From Fragilariopsis cylindrus CCMP1102 (Eukaryota; Bacillariophyta; Bacillariophyceae; Bacillariales; Bacillariaceae): 64,000 bases of DNA. Positions 31,414-44,481 of this stretch are shown here, in pieces. The notes under the pieces are model-generated. The model did no database searches. It was not told where the DNA came from and was given only the letters and a program-made list of their open reading frames with translations. Where the stretch lies: positions 1 to 64,000 of the forward strand of contig FMBT01000449.1 of assembly GCA_900095095.1 (NCBI GenBank). Direction: 5' to 3'. The first letter of the stretch is position 1. Each line of letters begins with the position of its first letter. Both the position numbers and the translations under genes were made by a program.

Positions 31414-33170
31414 TTACTCGAGATCAGGCATTCTCTTAAGATCACGAACCATATTTTTGTGGTGCGATTCATTAGTTCCACCACCGATTTCTAATAATTT
31501 GCTATCACGCCACAATCTTTCTACACCATACTCTCCCACATAACCGTACCCACCCAGGACTTGAATGGAACGATCGGCTATAGTTTTTGCCATTTGGGCA
31601 CAGTATAACTTTGTCCCATCAGCGTCTAGTCCATTACCATGTGAATGTAAGTTTAGATTGTTTGCAAATGCGTACACGTAACACCGTCCAGCCATGTATT
31701 CAGCATACGAGGTTGCGATAGCAGATTGAATCTGTCCAAATTCTGTCAGAGGCTTACCAAATGCCTTTCGTTCATTCGCATAATCCTTCATTACGTTAAT
31801 ACATCGACGTGCAATACCAAGTGCCATGGCAGCTAAGCCTAATCGTTCGATTTCTAGATTACGCATCATACACAATGTAGCACCATTTACATCACCAATT
31901 ATATTTTCAGATGGAATAGGAACATCGTCAAACACAAGTTCCGAAGTTGGTGACGCACGCATTCCGAGCTTGTCATTGATCTTTTGGCCAACAGAAAATC
32001 CCACCATATCCTTTTCGACAATAAAACTGGTTATATCACTTCGACCCGGTCCAGTACGAGCATACACTAAGAATAGATCACCGGGTGTCTTACCACCATC
32101 CAATGTCCCATTCGTGATCCACATCTTTTGACCAGTCAAATGCCACAATTTTGTTGATTCGTCGAGTACAGCTTTTGTTGTCATACCTAGAACATCGGTA
32201 CCTAAGAATCAACGACGACGACAAACGACAATGACAAACAATTTTTACGATTGAGTCAACCTTGTTTTTGAGAATATATTCTGTAGTCAAGAAATTGATT
32301 TTCGCCGTTCATATTCACATTCATACATTCAATCATTATTATATACATACCACAATTAGGTTCACTCATTCCCACTCCACCAATTTTTTCTCCCGATATC
32401 GCAGTCGGTAAAAATCGTTGTTTTTGCTCGGATGATCCATTAATACTAATATTATTGACCAATAAAAGTGAATGTGCTAGATAACTCAGACAAAATGCTG
32501 GATCACTGTAGGATAATTCTTCGTGGACTAATGCTGTAGCTGTCGCATCAAGACCAAATCCACCATATTCTTCTTCTACGGTCAATCCCAGTAATCCCAA
32601 ATCACCCAATTGTTTGAGTAAAGGCAGATTAAATTTTTCTGATCGATTATATTCCAATGCTTGTGGTTCGACCTAAATAAATAAATAAGTCGTCGTTATC
32701 AATCATTACCATTATTGAGTATCGCAATCATCATCGACGATCATCGCTAGATCAAGGTCATTCACGAAGAAAGAAATAGAGTGAATAAAACTAGTAACCA
32801 AAATAACGAATTTTCGTGCCGCCAAACGTATTTAAGGCTTGTCATGATGTCTGTTTAATGATGCATACTACAAATACTACGACCTAATATGATACAGTAC
32901 GTACCTCGTTCTGCACAAAGTTTCGTAACATCGATCGTAACTGGACATGTGTGTCGGTAGGATTGAAAAATCTTTTAGGGATGAAGAGGAAGTTGAAGTA
33001 CTCCTACTACTGCTAGAAAAGAAGGAGGCTTGACGTTGACGACGACAGAGTATGAAGGAACAATCTGCGGTTTGATTATTTATTGTGAAAGTAGATTTGG
33101 CAGAATACCGGAGGGAACGTCGAACAGCAAAAGAGCTTCTGTTGCTCATTACTCCCACTAGCTTTAGCAT
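31414..33170 (-). CDS. Acyl-CoA dehydrogenase, isovaleryl-CoA-dehydrogenase-like
   Basis: A flavin enzyme that should oxidise a short or branched acyl-CoA in mitochondria, most likely in leucine breakdown. Three exons: 33170-32905, 32672-32351 and 32201-31414. A better start than the ATG at 33278 is that at 33170, which opens an Arg/Ser-rich mitochondrial presequence. Family signatures are GGVGMSEPN, KMWITNG, ERKAFGKPL and the C-terminal LLEIGGGTNE. The NPTDTHVQL segment in exon 1 is in a different frame from the presequence: one missing base in the A run near 32980 would restore it. The intron borders, by contrast, join exactly. The choice of isovaleryl over other acyl-CoA substrates is based on general resemblance and is less sure than the family. 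Confidence 0.82.
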
Positions 33171-33601
33171 TATAAATGATGATTGTTTATTACTACTATT
33201 ATTCTTATAGTATATGCTGTACACTTGTATACGGAGGCAGATATCGTTACTTTTTGTTCTGTCAAATTGTTCAATCAAATTGTTCTAGATATCATGTATC
33301 GAATAATAACATACAGTAGATAATATGACACATCTCTGGATCTCGACATGCTGATCGAGGAATATCATGTCATGTAATGGAAAACGCGAAAGAAAAAATG
33401 AGAATTTTAAAGAAGAAGCGATCATGCAAGCAATCATGCATGGAATCACAACATTTTTAAATTTCAGTCGTAAAATGGTGTCAGGAATGGACTAATTTTG
33501 AATAACTTAGTTTCTTTTTGAATCCTAAAAAATACCTAGTAATAGATAGTGAATATAGTTCCTGCATAAATAGAATAGAATTAATATCAATAGAATCGAC
33601 A
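33171..33601. other. Gap between the BRCA2 and acyl-CoA dehydrogenase genes
   Basis: Short AT-rich region between the 3-prime end of the BRCA2 homologue and the start of the dehydrogenase, both on the minus strand. It must hold the dehydrogenase promoter and the BRCA2 3-prime end. No other feature is visible. Confidence 0.45.
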
Positions 33602-36600
33602 CTACTGTTGAAACGTTTCATACAGCAGACCAATATTATGCTTGTTGGCTTCTGTAGCACTGCAAACAACGGATTCTGCTACTGCTACTGACGAGAGTTG
33701 GAATCGCCAGAGAATACCTCTAGCCCGCAGAATTTTCGATAGCATCCCAAATTTTGAAATTCGATCCTCCTGTTCAGGACAAAGACTCACTTGAAGGTCG
33801 TCTACAGATATAGTGGATATCATCTGTTGTAAAACACGAGCAGGTAATTTCCACTCGTAACAGCCATGACCACAACAATCCACCTCAATATATATCTTAT
33901 CCTTACTTTCGGTTCTTAGTCCCATGATGTATCCTAATGAAACCTTCTGGTCGGAATCCTGCTCCCAGAGAGGGAGACCAGCTCTAAGGTACGCTGCAAT
34001 TTGTGACAGATCCTTCTGAGATGACAACGACGCCCAATTTTTGAGTCTTTCGACATGTTCGTTTGCCATAACAACGCTCGACATGTCTCGAAATTCAGCC
34101 ACTGCACATTGTTGCTCTTGGTCAAATGGACATATGACCAGATCACGCATGGCGTAAGGTGAGAAGCGTTTCTCTCCTAAAAATAGTGTCTTCAACACCA
34201 ACGGTGGCTTTTTACAATGGATCCGAAGAATGAGGTTTGTTTCATCGGTCACATAAAAAGAAAAAGCATCTGAGGAATCTGATGGTTCAACGACATGTAT
34301 CTGAACAGCTGCTACGTCGAAGTCTGATTGTTTTCCATTAACTTTATCGTGGGTTGCTTCATGAGAGAGCTTGTGCACTTGGAATATATTCAAGAATCGG
34401 CGTTGTCGAAAACCAATTTTTTTTATGAGCGAAGATGATTGGAATGTGAATGATTCAATAACTGTCCGACTGTTGGCAATGAGCTGCAAACTACCATCAT
34501 AAGTTGCGTCCCGAAGAGCCAAATTATGGATTTCTACCGCTGTTCCTTCTTTGAGTAAGCCCAACTGCTCTTCAGTAGGTTGCCAAATAGTCAACAGAGC
34601 ACTCTCACGACAAGAAGTTTTCGGATCAATACTATACACCCTAACTCTTTGAAAGTTTTTGCTTTCCCGTATAAGTGTTGTATCAGTTTCTAGTTCGGCT
34701 TCAACTTCCTGTTGTACTCTACGGTGTACCAAAGCATTTCGTTGCTCTCTCCATCTAGAAATGATGTTCTTTTCTTGATTGCCGAATGTTTCATAGATTT
34801 CTTCAGGTCTTGAGCTTTTCATCATTCGTTTCCAAACATCAGGCGAGCTCTCGTCAACCTCCTTTTGTCGATACCAAGAAGAGTAGAAAAAGCGGTATCA
34901 GATTTAAGAAACCAAATACATACTCGAGTATATCCAGGAAATACGCTCAGTCAGATATATAATATATACACACATACACACATACACGCATATATATATA
35001 TTATATATATATATATATATATATTCTTACCTGTTCAACCTCCTCTTGGACTCTATCTGTCAATCTTTCCATCACTTTCAGTTTTCTACTTTCGAATTCT
35101 CTTCGCAAGGCTTCTTCTTCTTGTACTGTTAAGACTTGACTGTTGTGCTCACTTTTCTCGTAGTATAACATAGGGTACACCCGCTGTATAAAAAGACGAA
35201 TCGCGGGAATGTCCCCTCCCCCAGGGACTGCATCTGAGATACGCTTTACTAGGAGGCGCCCATTCGACATTCGTTCATTATTTGTGGCCTTAACGAATCC
35301 AAGTTTAGCATTCCATCCTGCCAAACGGCATGCATTAGCCGTGAGTTGAAGTGCCCCCTCGCAGTTTTCACAGCTCGTACCATCACCTTCATCCAATGGG
35401 TCGACACCTTCCTTAAGACCCATAAGGCGTGCGTTCGAAACAAGAAGTTTTGTCCCTACTGTTATAAGACCGACATCGATATATTCTGACATCTTTTTAT
35501 CCAGGCAACCTTTCACAGAGTACCAACCGTCAGAAAGTTCAACTATCTTAAGTGGCTGTTGTGTGTCGTCGCTTTTTGATTTGGTCGAAGGAATTATTCG
35601 ACATACAACAAGACACATCATCTTGCTGGGGGCAATGTCGCGATTCAGAATTTTGCGAATGGCTGGTCGAACACCCTCAATGAGTTCCTTTCGAAAGCGA
35701 GAAGTAAGATTCTGTATCAACATTTGGTACGTCAAATGATTACCACCCAAAAATCTCGAGAAACTTCTTTCGTATGATGCAAGTTTCCAGACGATCCACC
35801 TAGTATGATTACGGATCCACGAATCTTTAATTCGGCTTGAGTCACAGCCATTGGTAATCAAGGCCTCTCTAATCAATTCCATCCTTCCTAGGGTAGCAAA
35901 GTGATCGTCTTCAGTATTCAAAGCAAACACTACCGGTAGGCCTTCATTATCAAATCGCAACTGCAGAGCATTTTCACAATTAACTGACATCGTTACTTCG
36001 CGTACTCCATTAAGACGACATACTTTTGGACATTTACTCATGACTCCGAGGCGAATGGCATCTTGAAGGGTCGGGCAGTCTTCTGTATTTGGCGAATTGT
36101 AGCCAGGAGTCGACTCACTCAACCCGGGGGTTTGAAAGGCATCAGGTGTGCCCAATAATTTATTGCTAAAATTAATTGGAACAGGAGTCATTGCACCATT
36201 TTGTTCGCCCTTTCGCTTACGGACTAGGATGCTATCACCAGCTGACATAGTAACATTAGCGGATTTAGAAGCCATGTTGTATTCTTTTGGAGAGGAATGT
36301 AGATCTTGTACCGAAACGGTAGCTTGGATTTGACAATCACCTAGAGCACCATCCTCAGACACTGGTTTTAATGGTACCACATAATCGCGATCATCATTGT
36401 TCGAAAATGCCAAAGGTGTCAAGCCATATGTCGCCCGTCTAATTGAACCAAACCTAACAATATTTTGATGAGGCGTTACCATGACATCTTTCGTTGGAGT
36501 GTACAGTCTGCCTTCCATGGCATTTGAACTATCTCTCTTTCCAACTATTTCGTCGTCGACATTCTTCATAGCCGATTCCTTACTGGATGACGATGGTTTA

Positions 36601-39600
36601 TTGAGCCTTCTTCCCGCATCTTCAAGTCGTTCCTCAGATACAGAAATGGCACCACCACTCCCAGCTGTTTGAAACATAGCTATTGCTTTTCTTCTTCCAT
36701 CAGTTTCGTCGTCAACATTCTTCATATCCGTCTCCTTGCTGGATGACGATGATTTATTGAGCATTCTTCCCGCATCTTCAAGTCGTTCCTTAGATACAGA
36801 AAGGGTAGCACCACTACCAGCTGTTTGAAACATAGCCATCATTGCTGCAGATATATTTGTTTCTGCTGCTTCGGCAGAATTATTCTTCGTGATAGTATCT
36901 GATCTTGGTGTTTGAAATGAGGCAATTGCAGTTCTACTTGGAGACGAGGCTCCTCCCGAGAAAGCGACCTTTTTAGAAACTGAATCGTTACTGGATGACG
37001 ACGACTTATTGAGCATTTTCCCCCCCTCTTCAAGTCGTTCCTCAGATACATGAATTGCAGCACCACTACCTGCTGTTTGAAACATAGCCATCATTGCTGC
37101 CGATACATTTGTTTCCATTACTCCAGCAGAATTATTCATCGTCATAGTATTTGATCTTGGTGTTTGAAATGAGGCAATTGCAGCTCTTGTTGGAGACGAC
37201 ACTCCCGAGAAAACCGCCTTTATAGAGGCTGAATCGTTACTGGATGACGGGGACTTTTTGAGCATTCTCCCAGCATCTTCAAGTCTTTCCTCAAATACAT
37301 GAATTGCAGCACCACTACCAGCTGTTTGAAACATAGCCATTGCTGCGATACATCAGTTTCCGTTGCTCCAGCATAATTATTCTTTGTGATAGTATGTGAT
37401 CTTGGAGTTTGAAACGAGGTCATCGGTGTTCTTGGTAATACTGACATTTCCGAGAAAGTCTTTTTAGAGGCTGGAGCATTACTGGATGACGATGACTTCT
37501 TCTTTAATATTCTTCCCGCATCTTCAAGTCGTTCCTCAGATACAGAAATGGCAGCACCACTACCAGCCGTTTGAAATATAGCCATTGATAAATTTGTTAA
37601 TGCTGATGAAGGAGGAGAATATTTGTATGACGCTTCCGGTAGAATCTTTGTAGAAGCCGATTCCTTCCTATATGTGGAGGACTTGCTGAGTATTTCTCCC
37701 ATCTCTTCAACACTTTCTTTGGACACTGAAATGGAAGACCCAGTTCCAGCTGTTTGAAACATAGCCATTGGTGCTTTTGTTGAAGATGGTGCTAATGCTG
37801 CTGCTACTGCTGCTACATTTTTTGACGTTGTTGTTGGATACGTTGACGACGTTGATGATTCTTCCAGTAGAGTCTTTCCGGAATCTGGCTCCTTTCTAGA
37901 TGAAGTATTGAGTAATTTTCTCGCCTTTTCGACGCTGTCTTTGGACACCGAAATGGAAGAACCAGTTCCAGCTGTTTGGAACATAGCCATTGGTGCTTTC
38001 GTTGACGATGGTGCTACTGTTTTTGATGTTGTTGTCGATGTTGTTGGAAACCTTGGGGGCGTTGATGAAGCTTCCTGTAGCGTCTTTCTGGAATCTGGCT
38101 CCTTCCTGGATGACGTATTGAGTAATTTCCCGTACTTTTCAACTGTTTCTTTGGATACTAAAATAGAAGACCCGGTTCCAGCTTTTTGAAACAAGGCCAA
38201 TGGTGTTTTTGTTGACGATGGTGCTACTATTTTTTCTGTTGTTGTTGTTGTTGTTGTTGGAAATGTTGGTGGCATCGATGATGATTCAGGTAGAGCCTTT
38301 CTAGAATCTGGCTTCTTCCTGGATGACGTATCGAGTAATTTTCCCGCCTTTTCGACACTTTCTTTGGACACTGAAATGGAAGAACCAGTTCCGGCTGTTT
38401 GAAACAAGGCAAAAGGATTTGATATTATTATCTCTGATGCTACTGTAGAATGAGTCTTTGTAGAAGCTGACGTTGATGTTGATGTTGTTTGGAATGGAAA
38501 ATTCATATTTGATTTACGTCCACCTTCAATCGTCACGGCTGATGCATGCTTTCTTTTATTATTGTTGGCGGTTGTTTCTTCTTGCAAACAAGTCCGATTC
38601 GTAGCTAATGAACTAGACGATATAGAATTTTCTCCTGGGTGATTGGATAATGAGGATGACGATACGTCACTCATTTTGAGATCTCCTATACCGGATTTGT
38701 TGTCCGTATCTCTTTGTGATACCTGCATACTTTGACGATCCATGTGTTCATTTCTTTGTAGGTCGTGTTGTTGTTGTTGTTCCTGTCGGCCAGCAGCAAC
38801 ATAAGAGAATTGTTTTAGTCCAGTAGTCGAGTTCCCCTGTTTTTGTTCATCACCATTATCATCGTCATCTTCTCCTTCTGCCATTCCTTCTTGAGAAGAT
38901 TGCGTTCCTGTACCGGGTGGAGTGTATGCGAAGCTTGTTGACATTAGATAAGCAAAGGGTGAAGATTGAGATTGAGTACTTGACGGATCATATTTGTTTT
39001 CGTCGATACACAAATCAACAGCCTGAATGTTATCTTGAATTTGTTGTTGTTGTTGTTGTGTAGACGGTGATTGTGGATTGATCGTTGTATGGATAGTATC
39101 CTCGGTACTCCTTAGAGAAGGCGTGTGTCTCATGTCATTGTTATCAAATTCACCAACGTCGTCGTTGTCGTTATTATGGTTCGTATGACCTAGTACTTCT
39201 TTCCTCGTATCCATTATTATTTCCCTCATTCCTTCGGTAGCACTAGCAGTAGCAGTAGTAGATGCGGATGATGTTTTATCTACCCCACTTGCACGCATTT
39301 TCGATTTTGATATTGTTTCTGGTATCATGACGGTTGTTGTACTTGTACTACTCGTTATTTGTATTGCATTGTCAAAATTATGTCTTTCTATACTACTGAT
39401 ATTATTATTTTCTTCTTCACCGACACTACTACGAGTGTTCGATGTCATCGTCATCGTCATCGTCGTTGGTTCGATTCCATCGTTGTCGTTGGTGCTATTT
39501 AGCAACATGTGCTCATTATTACTCTGCTGCTGTTTTCCTTTTTTCTCCGTAGATTCTGTCTGTTGTAGTCGTAATGAACTTTCTATTATCATTTGTTCAC

Positions 39601-40571
39601 TTTGTTTTTCATGTACTGCTTTTTCCTCATCATCGTCGTCGACTACAGGACTATGACTCGAACTTACAACATCACTCTTCGATTGTTGCTCTCTTTCTTG
39701 TTCTTGTTCTTGACGTTGTTTGTTGTTGCTGAAAATTGTGATGATTTTCTATATCTACATGATGATTAATTTTACTAGCAGATTGTTCATCTTGCTGCTG
39801 TTGCTGCTGTTCTTTTTCTTCTTTGGCAACATTGGAATCGTTATCCAAGCACAATAATTGTGAAGATTTTGCCACTGATTCTAATTTGTAGCTGTTACCG
39901 ATATTATTGTTAAAATTGTTGTCATCGGTAGAATTGAAATTACTCCCGTTAGTAGTACTCAGAATACAACTTGCAGCACTTGCAGTTGATGCATTAATAT
40001 TATCAATGGTACTATTATGAATCTTCTTCGTACTCTCTATCTCTCTATGGATATCGATATTGATGTTATCGTGCATGTCGTTCACGGGGACATCTTCATT
40101 CATCATAGTTCCTGATACTGTGGTATCTATTTCCCCGTCGTCAATGTTGTCACCGATACGATCATCAGAAGACGTTTTTTTATAGCGTTTTTTACGTCGT
40201 CCCCTTTTATCACTTTCATCCGTTGTCGTTGTCGTTGTCGTTGTCATTGTGCTTTTATCGCTTATACTATTGATATCAGTGGTGAATGTATCGACGGTGG
40301 AGGTTTTTCTCTTCGATGCTTTCCTTTTATGATTCTTAGTCGTCTTCGTTTTAGTACTAGTACTACTAGTCGTCGTCGTCGTCGCCGCGGTTGCTGTCGA
40401 ATTATTAGCAGTTTCAAAAGGATTTACTACTACTACCTGCTGTTGATGTTGCTCAGTAACAGGTTTACGACTATTACAAGCTTCACATCGTCGTTTCGTG
40501 ATCGGATTATGTAGGGTACACGTTGTACATGACCAACATGAAGAAGATGAAGATGAAACCATCGATGACAT
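33602..40571 (-). CDS. BRCA2: BRCA2 homologue with N-terminal RanBP2 zinc finger
   Basis: BRCA2 loads the RAD51 recombinase onto single-stranded DNA during homologous recombination. The gene reads from ATG 40571 to a stop at 33602-33604, about 2,260 residues. Near the N-terminus is a RanBP2-type zinc finger (CWSCTTCTLHNP then CEACNSRKP). Long low-complexity segments follow, then nine BRC repeats (36650-38411) with the F-x-T-A-G-S/T-G core. The DNA-binding domain comes next: helical domain with WIVWKLASYERSF, OB1 around DGWYSVKGCLDKKM, two long charged helices that fit the tower, and further OB-like sequence. One intron (34862-35030) splits the tower: exon 1 ends EEVEQ and exon 2 begins EVDESS, both in phase 0. 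Two one-base frame changes are needed, near 39705 (one extra A) and near 37346 (one base missing inside the BRC array). They may be base errors or real damage. Confidence 0.9.
36650..38411 (-). repeat. Array of nine BRC repeats
   Basis: Cores of the type MFQTAGTGSSISVSKE or MFQTAGSGAAISVSEE lie near 38390, 38185, 37970, 37750, 37570, 37325, 37075, 36825 and 36665. Each is followed by the helical part (S/R-V/L-E-x-A-G-x-L/M-L). The first four form one subtype (TGSS) and the last five another (SGA/SGG). The second set also shares the linker motif SFQTPRS. The array thus grew by duplication, in two waves or by unequal exchange. BRC repeats bind RAD51 through the F-x-x-A motif, which is kept in all nine. 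Confidence 0.9.
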
Positions 40572-41184
40572 TCTTTATTTATTATTTAATCACGATGAAT
40601 GGTCCTGTACTTTAGTATTAGTAGGACTTCAAGTAGACTAGTCCGATTTTTCCTAAAAAAAACTGCTACTTCTCTTACTCCACTCCACTCTCATTCAGAT
40701 ATTATATTTGTCTCTCTTTGTCGAAATACAATCTACGTCTTATATTGAGTGTTGATAGAGTATTGATAGGGATGAGCAGGTGAAGTACAGTATTATCGAG
40801 ATCAATGCTTTTATTGATGATGATGATGCAAAATGCGAAGAAGAAATAGCTCGGATACTCGCCGGCATTTTCCTCGTGATAATTTACACTTTAAAAAAAT
40901 GGCGCGGAAAAACGAAAAAGCCTAACCAAACCCTAACCCTAACTGTAGGATAAGGATCAAATATATTTAAAGGATCAAACAAAATAAAGAATTTATTGTA
41001 CTGTAATTATTATTTATTTTGTTAAAACTTGCTTGTACCTGCACTTGCACTTAAATCGACACTCTTGTAGCGGTTTCAAGTACTGTAGCGAATGAGTGGA
41101 ACGGTCGATTGATTCCCAAACCAAGTAGAATCAGAAATTGACTATACAAATTAAGAAAAAACAAACCAACACACATCTCTTTCT
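40572..41184. other. Intergenic region upstream of BRCA2
   Basis: About 610 bases between the BRCA2 start and the 3-prime end of the second CTL gene, both on the minus strand. It must contain the BRCA2 promoter. It includes AACCCTAACCCTAACT near 40930, two and a half telomere-like units, too few to mean much. Confidence 0.45.
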
Positions 41185-43020
41185 TTACCAAGGAAGATCG
41201 GGCCATGCTGACATCCATGACGATCGCATCTCTCCAGAAAGCTGGGGATGGTTCGCCTCAAACTCGGCTGGTGACTCTGCGAAGCAAACAATAACTGTAT
41301 TGATAGCAGATCCAACAACACTCATAAGGATACTGCAGAATACAAGACCAATCATAAAACCGATAAGGAAGCCAATAGAAGCTACATTTTCTTCAATACC
41401 TAAATCACCCAAAATACTTTGATCGGCGAGAGTAATTGCCAAACCAGCAAATCCAGTCAATACACCTACACCGATGCTAACCATCATTAAAACTCTGTCC
41501 GTGAGATCATCAGTAATTATAACGGTCCAGCCCTTCTGTTGAAACAGTTGAACTACGTTCCGTCCAGCTTCGATATAACCAAAACCGTATAAACCGACGT
41601 ACACGTATGCCCATTTGTTGAAATATTCAATGATATCTTGAATACAACCAAGAATACATTCAATTAAACAGTATAAAAGTTGCATGTCCTCGTTTTGTCT
41701 TGCCTGGTGAGCTAAGGCTCTGAGCGCTTGTACAACTGCGACCAGTAATGAACCCAAACAAATCGATCCAAAGCTATATGTTGTTGCACGACAGAAACTA
41801 TCTGTGATAGCAGTCGACCAGCACCCATTCGCTTCTCCCGGAACAAACCACCTATTGTTATTGTTATTGTTGTTAGAAATCAATTATATTTCCGTTTGTA
41901 ATTGATAGTTAGTTATTACATCACGATAGCAACATCGGGAGACGAAGAAGAAAAAGAAGAAAAAAGTGAGTGAGTGAGTGCACCATGATCATTCGATAAA
42001 AGTGCTAGCTTTGTGTACATAATTTTTTTCTTTCAAAGTCGTACCATGTTCCTACAGTACCCGCGGTTGTAACATGTATAGTGTTGCTAAGAACTTGATG
42101 TACCCAATAGTACGATAGAAGGAGAAGAAATACAATTCCGGTATTACTGGTACTCAACGATTGGGCGAATCCCAAAAACCAGAAGCAACTCCAACCGAAA
42201 GCCAATAACATAACGAAGTATGCGATGAATGCAAGTCCCATGTTACTTTTAACAGCAGTTAATGCCGTATTTAGATTTGCTAGGAAAATAAAAGGTATAA
42301 AAAAGATATAAATGAATAGTAATAGGAATTGATGAGAGGTAGAAGGAAAAAATAAGCGATAGATAGATACAAACACCATGAGTAGTACAATTTGTTATTT
42401 TTGCTGTTGGAAAGATTTAAAAAAAACTTACAAGCCGCGAAAGGAATTCTATGCCAAACTGATTTGGCGTAACAGCATGTAATCGCAAAGAAAAAAAGTC
42501 CAATAGCACCAGCAAATACGCTCCCAATCATAAATCCAGCAATGGCCATTACCAATAGGAGTATTGTGCTAAATATGAGTGCAGTTTTGATCATTGCAGT
42601 TGGATATTTCATCATTAAACTGATGGTTAATGAGGAAAGAGCTACAGATGTTAGAGCAGTAACTCCTACAAGAAATAATAGACCACCGTAACTACCGCCA
42701 TCGCCATCACCATCACCGCCATCACCACCATTGCCACTGGCAATGTTCATGGTAATTAAAACGAACATTGCACCTAGATGGACGACAAAAGCAACTGCCC
42801 AGATAACATCTTTAAATTGTTTTGGTTGTTGAGATTGTTGCTGTTGCTGATCATTGTTAGCAAAATGAATCGTATTATCTTGATTATTTTGATTATAATC
42901 ATTATTGAGTTGTCCATAATTTCCCCCGTTCGTCGGCGCTGGATTATAAGAATTCTTATTGTATTGATCATCAGGAACAGCTGTTCCTTGGACAATGGGA
43001 ATGCTACCGTGAGAGTTCAT
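41185..43020 (-). CDS. Choline-transporter-like (SLC44/CTL) protein, short form
   Basis: A 496-residue membrane transporter of the CTL family. Three exons join exactly: 43020-42432, 42279-42045 and 41851-41185. The splice joins restore family motifs: HRIPFAASNLNTAL at the first and GTWWFVPGEANG at the second. The N-terminal ~70 residues are Asn/Gln/Pro-rich and cytosolic. About ten hydrophobic segments follow. Late motifs are YVGLYGFGYIEAGRNVVQLF and FAESPAEFEANHPQLSGEM. It is a paralogue of the 1,000-residue CTL protein at 14576-17578 but lacks the long N-terminal extension and large first loop, and has introns where the other has none. It should transport choline or a related amine. The substrate cannot be told from sequence. 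Confidence 0.9.
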
Positions 43021-43609
43021 TGTAGTTTCAATATCTTATTTTATAGAGTTACGTTTATGTTCTTTGTTTTTGTGATCGTTCGATGAAGGAATAATAATAA
43101 TAGTAATAGTAATAATACTTTCGATGTCAACAAGTTAAAAGTGCTGCGCTTTTCTTTGTTAGTTTCTTTAGTAGTTTTGTTTGTGTCGTGTTTGGTGCTG
43201 TTTTCTATGAAGTCGCATCACACTGAAATACTGTACTACTTGGAGGACTACTAGTATTTTCTTAGTAACGTTTGCCATTCCGTATTTTCGTACTGTAACG
43301 TTATTTTTTTTGAAAGAGAGAATTCGGAAAAAAATATTTCTTGTCAGGGCCCCTCCTCGCTCAGACACGCGGGATCTAAATATCAAAATCGAAGTCATTA
43401 ATTTAAAATTTATTTTTTGAATTTTGACAATAAGCACCACTTTACTCGATCATACCGTAATAGTCAATACTGTTCGGTTCGGTTCGGTTCTGGGACTACA
43501 GTATTCAAAGCTATTATACTAGCTAGCTTCAGTTTATTTATCAAGAATAAATTCGAATTATATAGTCGTCGTCGTCGTTCAGTCGTAAAACATTGGCAAG
43601 GCTAGAAAT
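43021..43609. other. Divergent promoter region of CTL and O-fucosyltransferase-like genes
   Basis: The CTL gene (minus) and the O-fucosyltransferase-like gene (plus) start 589 bases apart and are read outward. The stretch holds a short GGTTC repeat (GGTTCGGTTCGGTTC near 43480) and a GTCGTC run near 43567. No gene is seen. Confidence 0.45.
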
Positions 43610-44430
43610 ATGAGTACACGTATAAATAATGACAAGAATAACAAAAATGCGAAGATACCGCCACCGTCGAAACAAGAAAAATCCAATTCAATGAAGACAG
43701 TGGGTCGGAAAAGAGGTTTCGGTACAGGCTTGAATGATTGGTTTATTATAATCTTTGCTGTCGCATTTGCTCTCAGTTTTTCTTTAAATTTGATGCATAT
43801 GACGATGGAAGGTGATGATGACATTTCTGACGAGAAAGGTACGACGAAAAAGAATGCAGCACGGTTGGCCCTACATCGTGCTATGAAGGGTTTCAAGGAC
43901 AGTCCCACTTCTCCGATACTACGCAAACAACGACAAAAAGAATTAATGAAACCATTTATTAATTTGCAAAATAGTAATAAAAAACTACCAGGAACAGAAA
44001 AAGAAAAAAACGAACCAGAAGAGGGGCGCCATTTGATGAGGATGGCTGAGCTTGATTGTAAAGCATACGGAGGACCGTCTCCCGAGGATGCACAAGAGAT
44101 GGTGTATTGGCGAGATATACCCTCTGATTCTCTATATGTTTCACCTTTCTTCAAAACCAATCGAAAACAAAACGAACAAAGAGAATATTTAACCTTCGAA
44201 CCAGATGGTGGAGGTTGGAATAACATCCGAATGGCGATGGAATCTACTATAGCCCTCAGTGTTGCAATGGGCCGAACACTTGTGATGCCTCCTCAAAAGG
44301 TGCGACTGGCTACGCAACATATCTTAATATTTAATCTAAGTATTCGACAGAAAAATAGTACGATGGACTCATACTCACTCTCACACAATTATATTTCAAA
44401 CTTCCATCTTTTTACTTTTCTTCTACTTTT

Positions 44431-44481
<51 letters not shown>

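Noticed and set aside
34981-35030. TA-rich tract as a possible origin or attachment site
   Set aside because: It is a TA microsatellite within the BRCA2 intron, next to the splice donor. A similar one lies in the first intron of the O-fucosyltransferase-like gene.
40925-40945. Telomere-like CCCTAA repeats
   Set aside because: Only about two and a half units, with normal genes on both sides. Too few for a telomeric relic.
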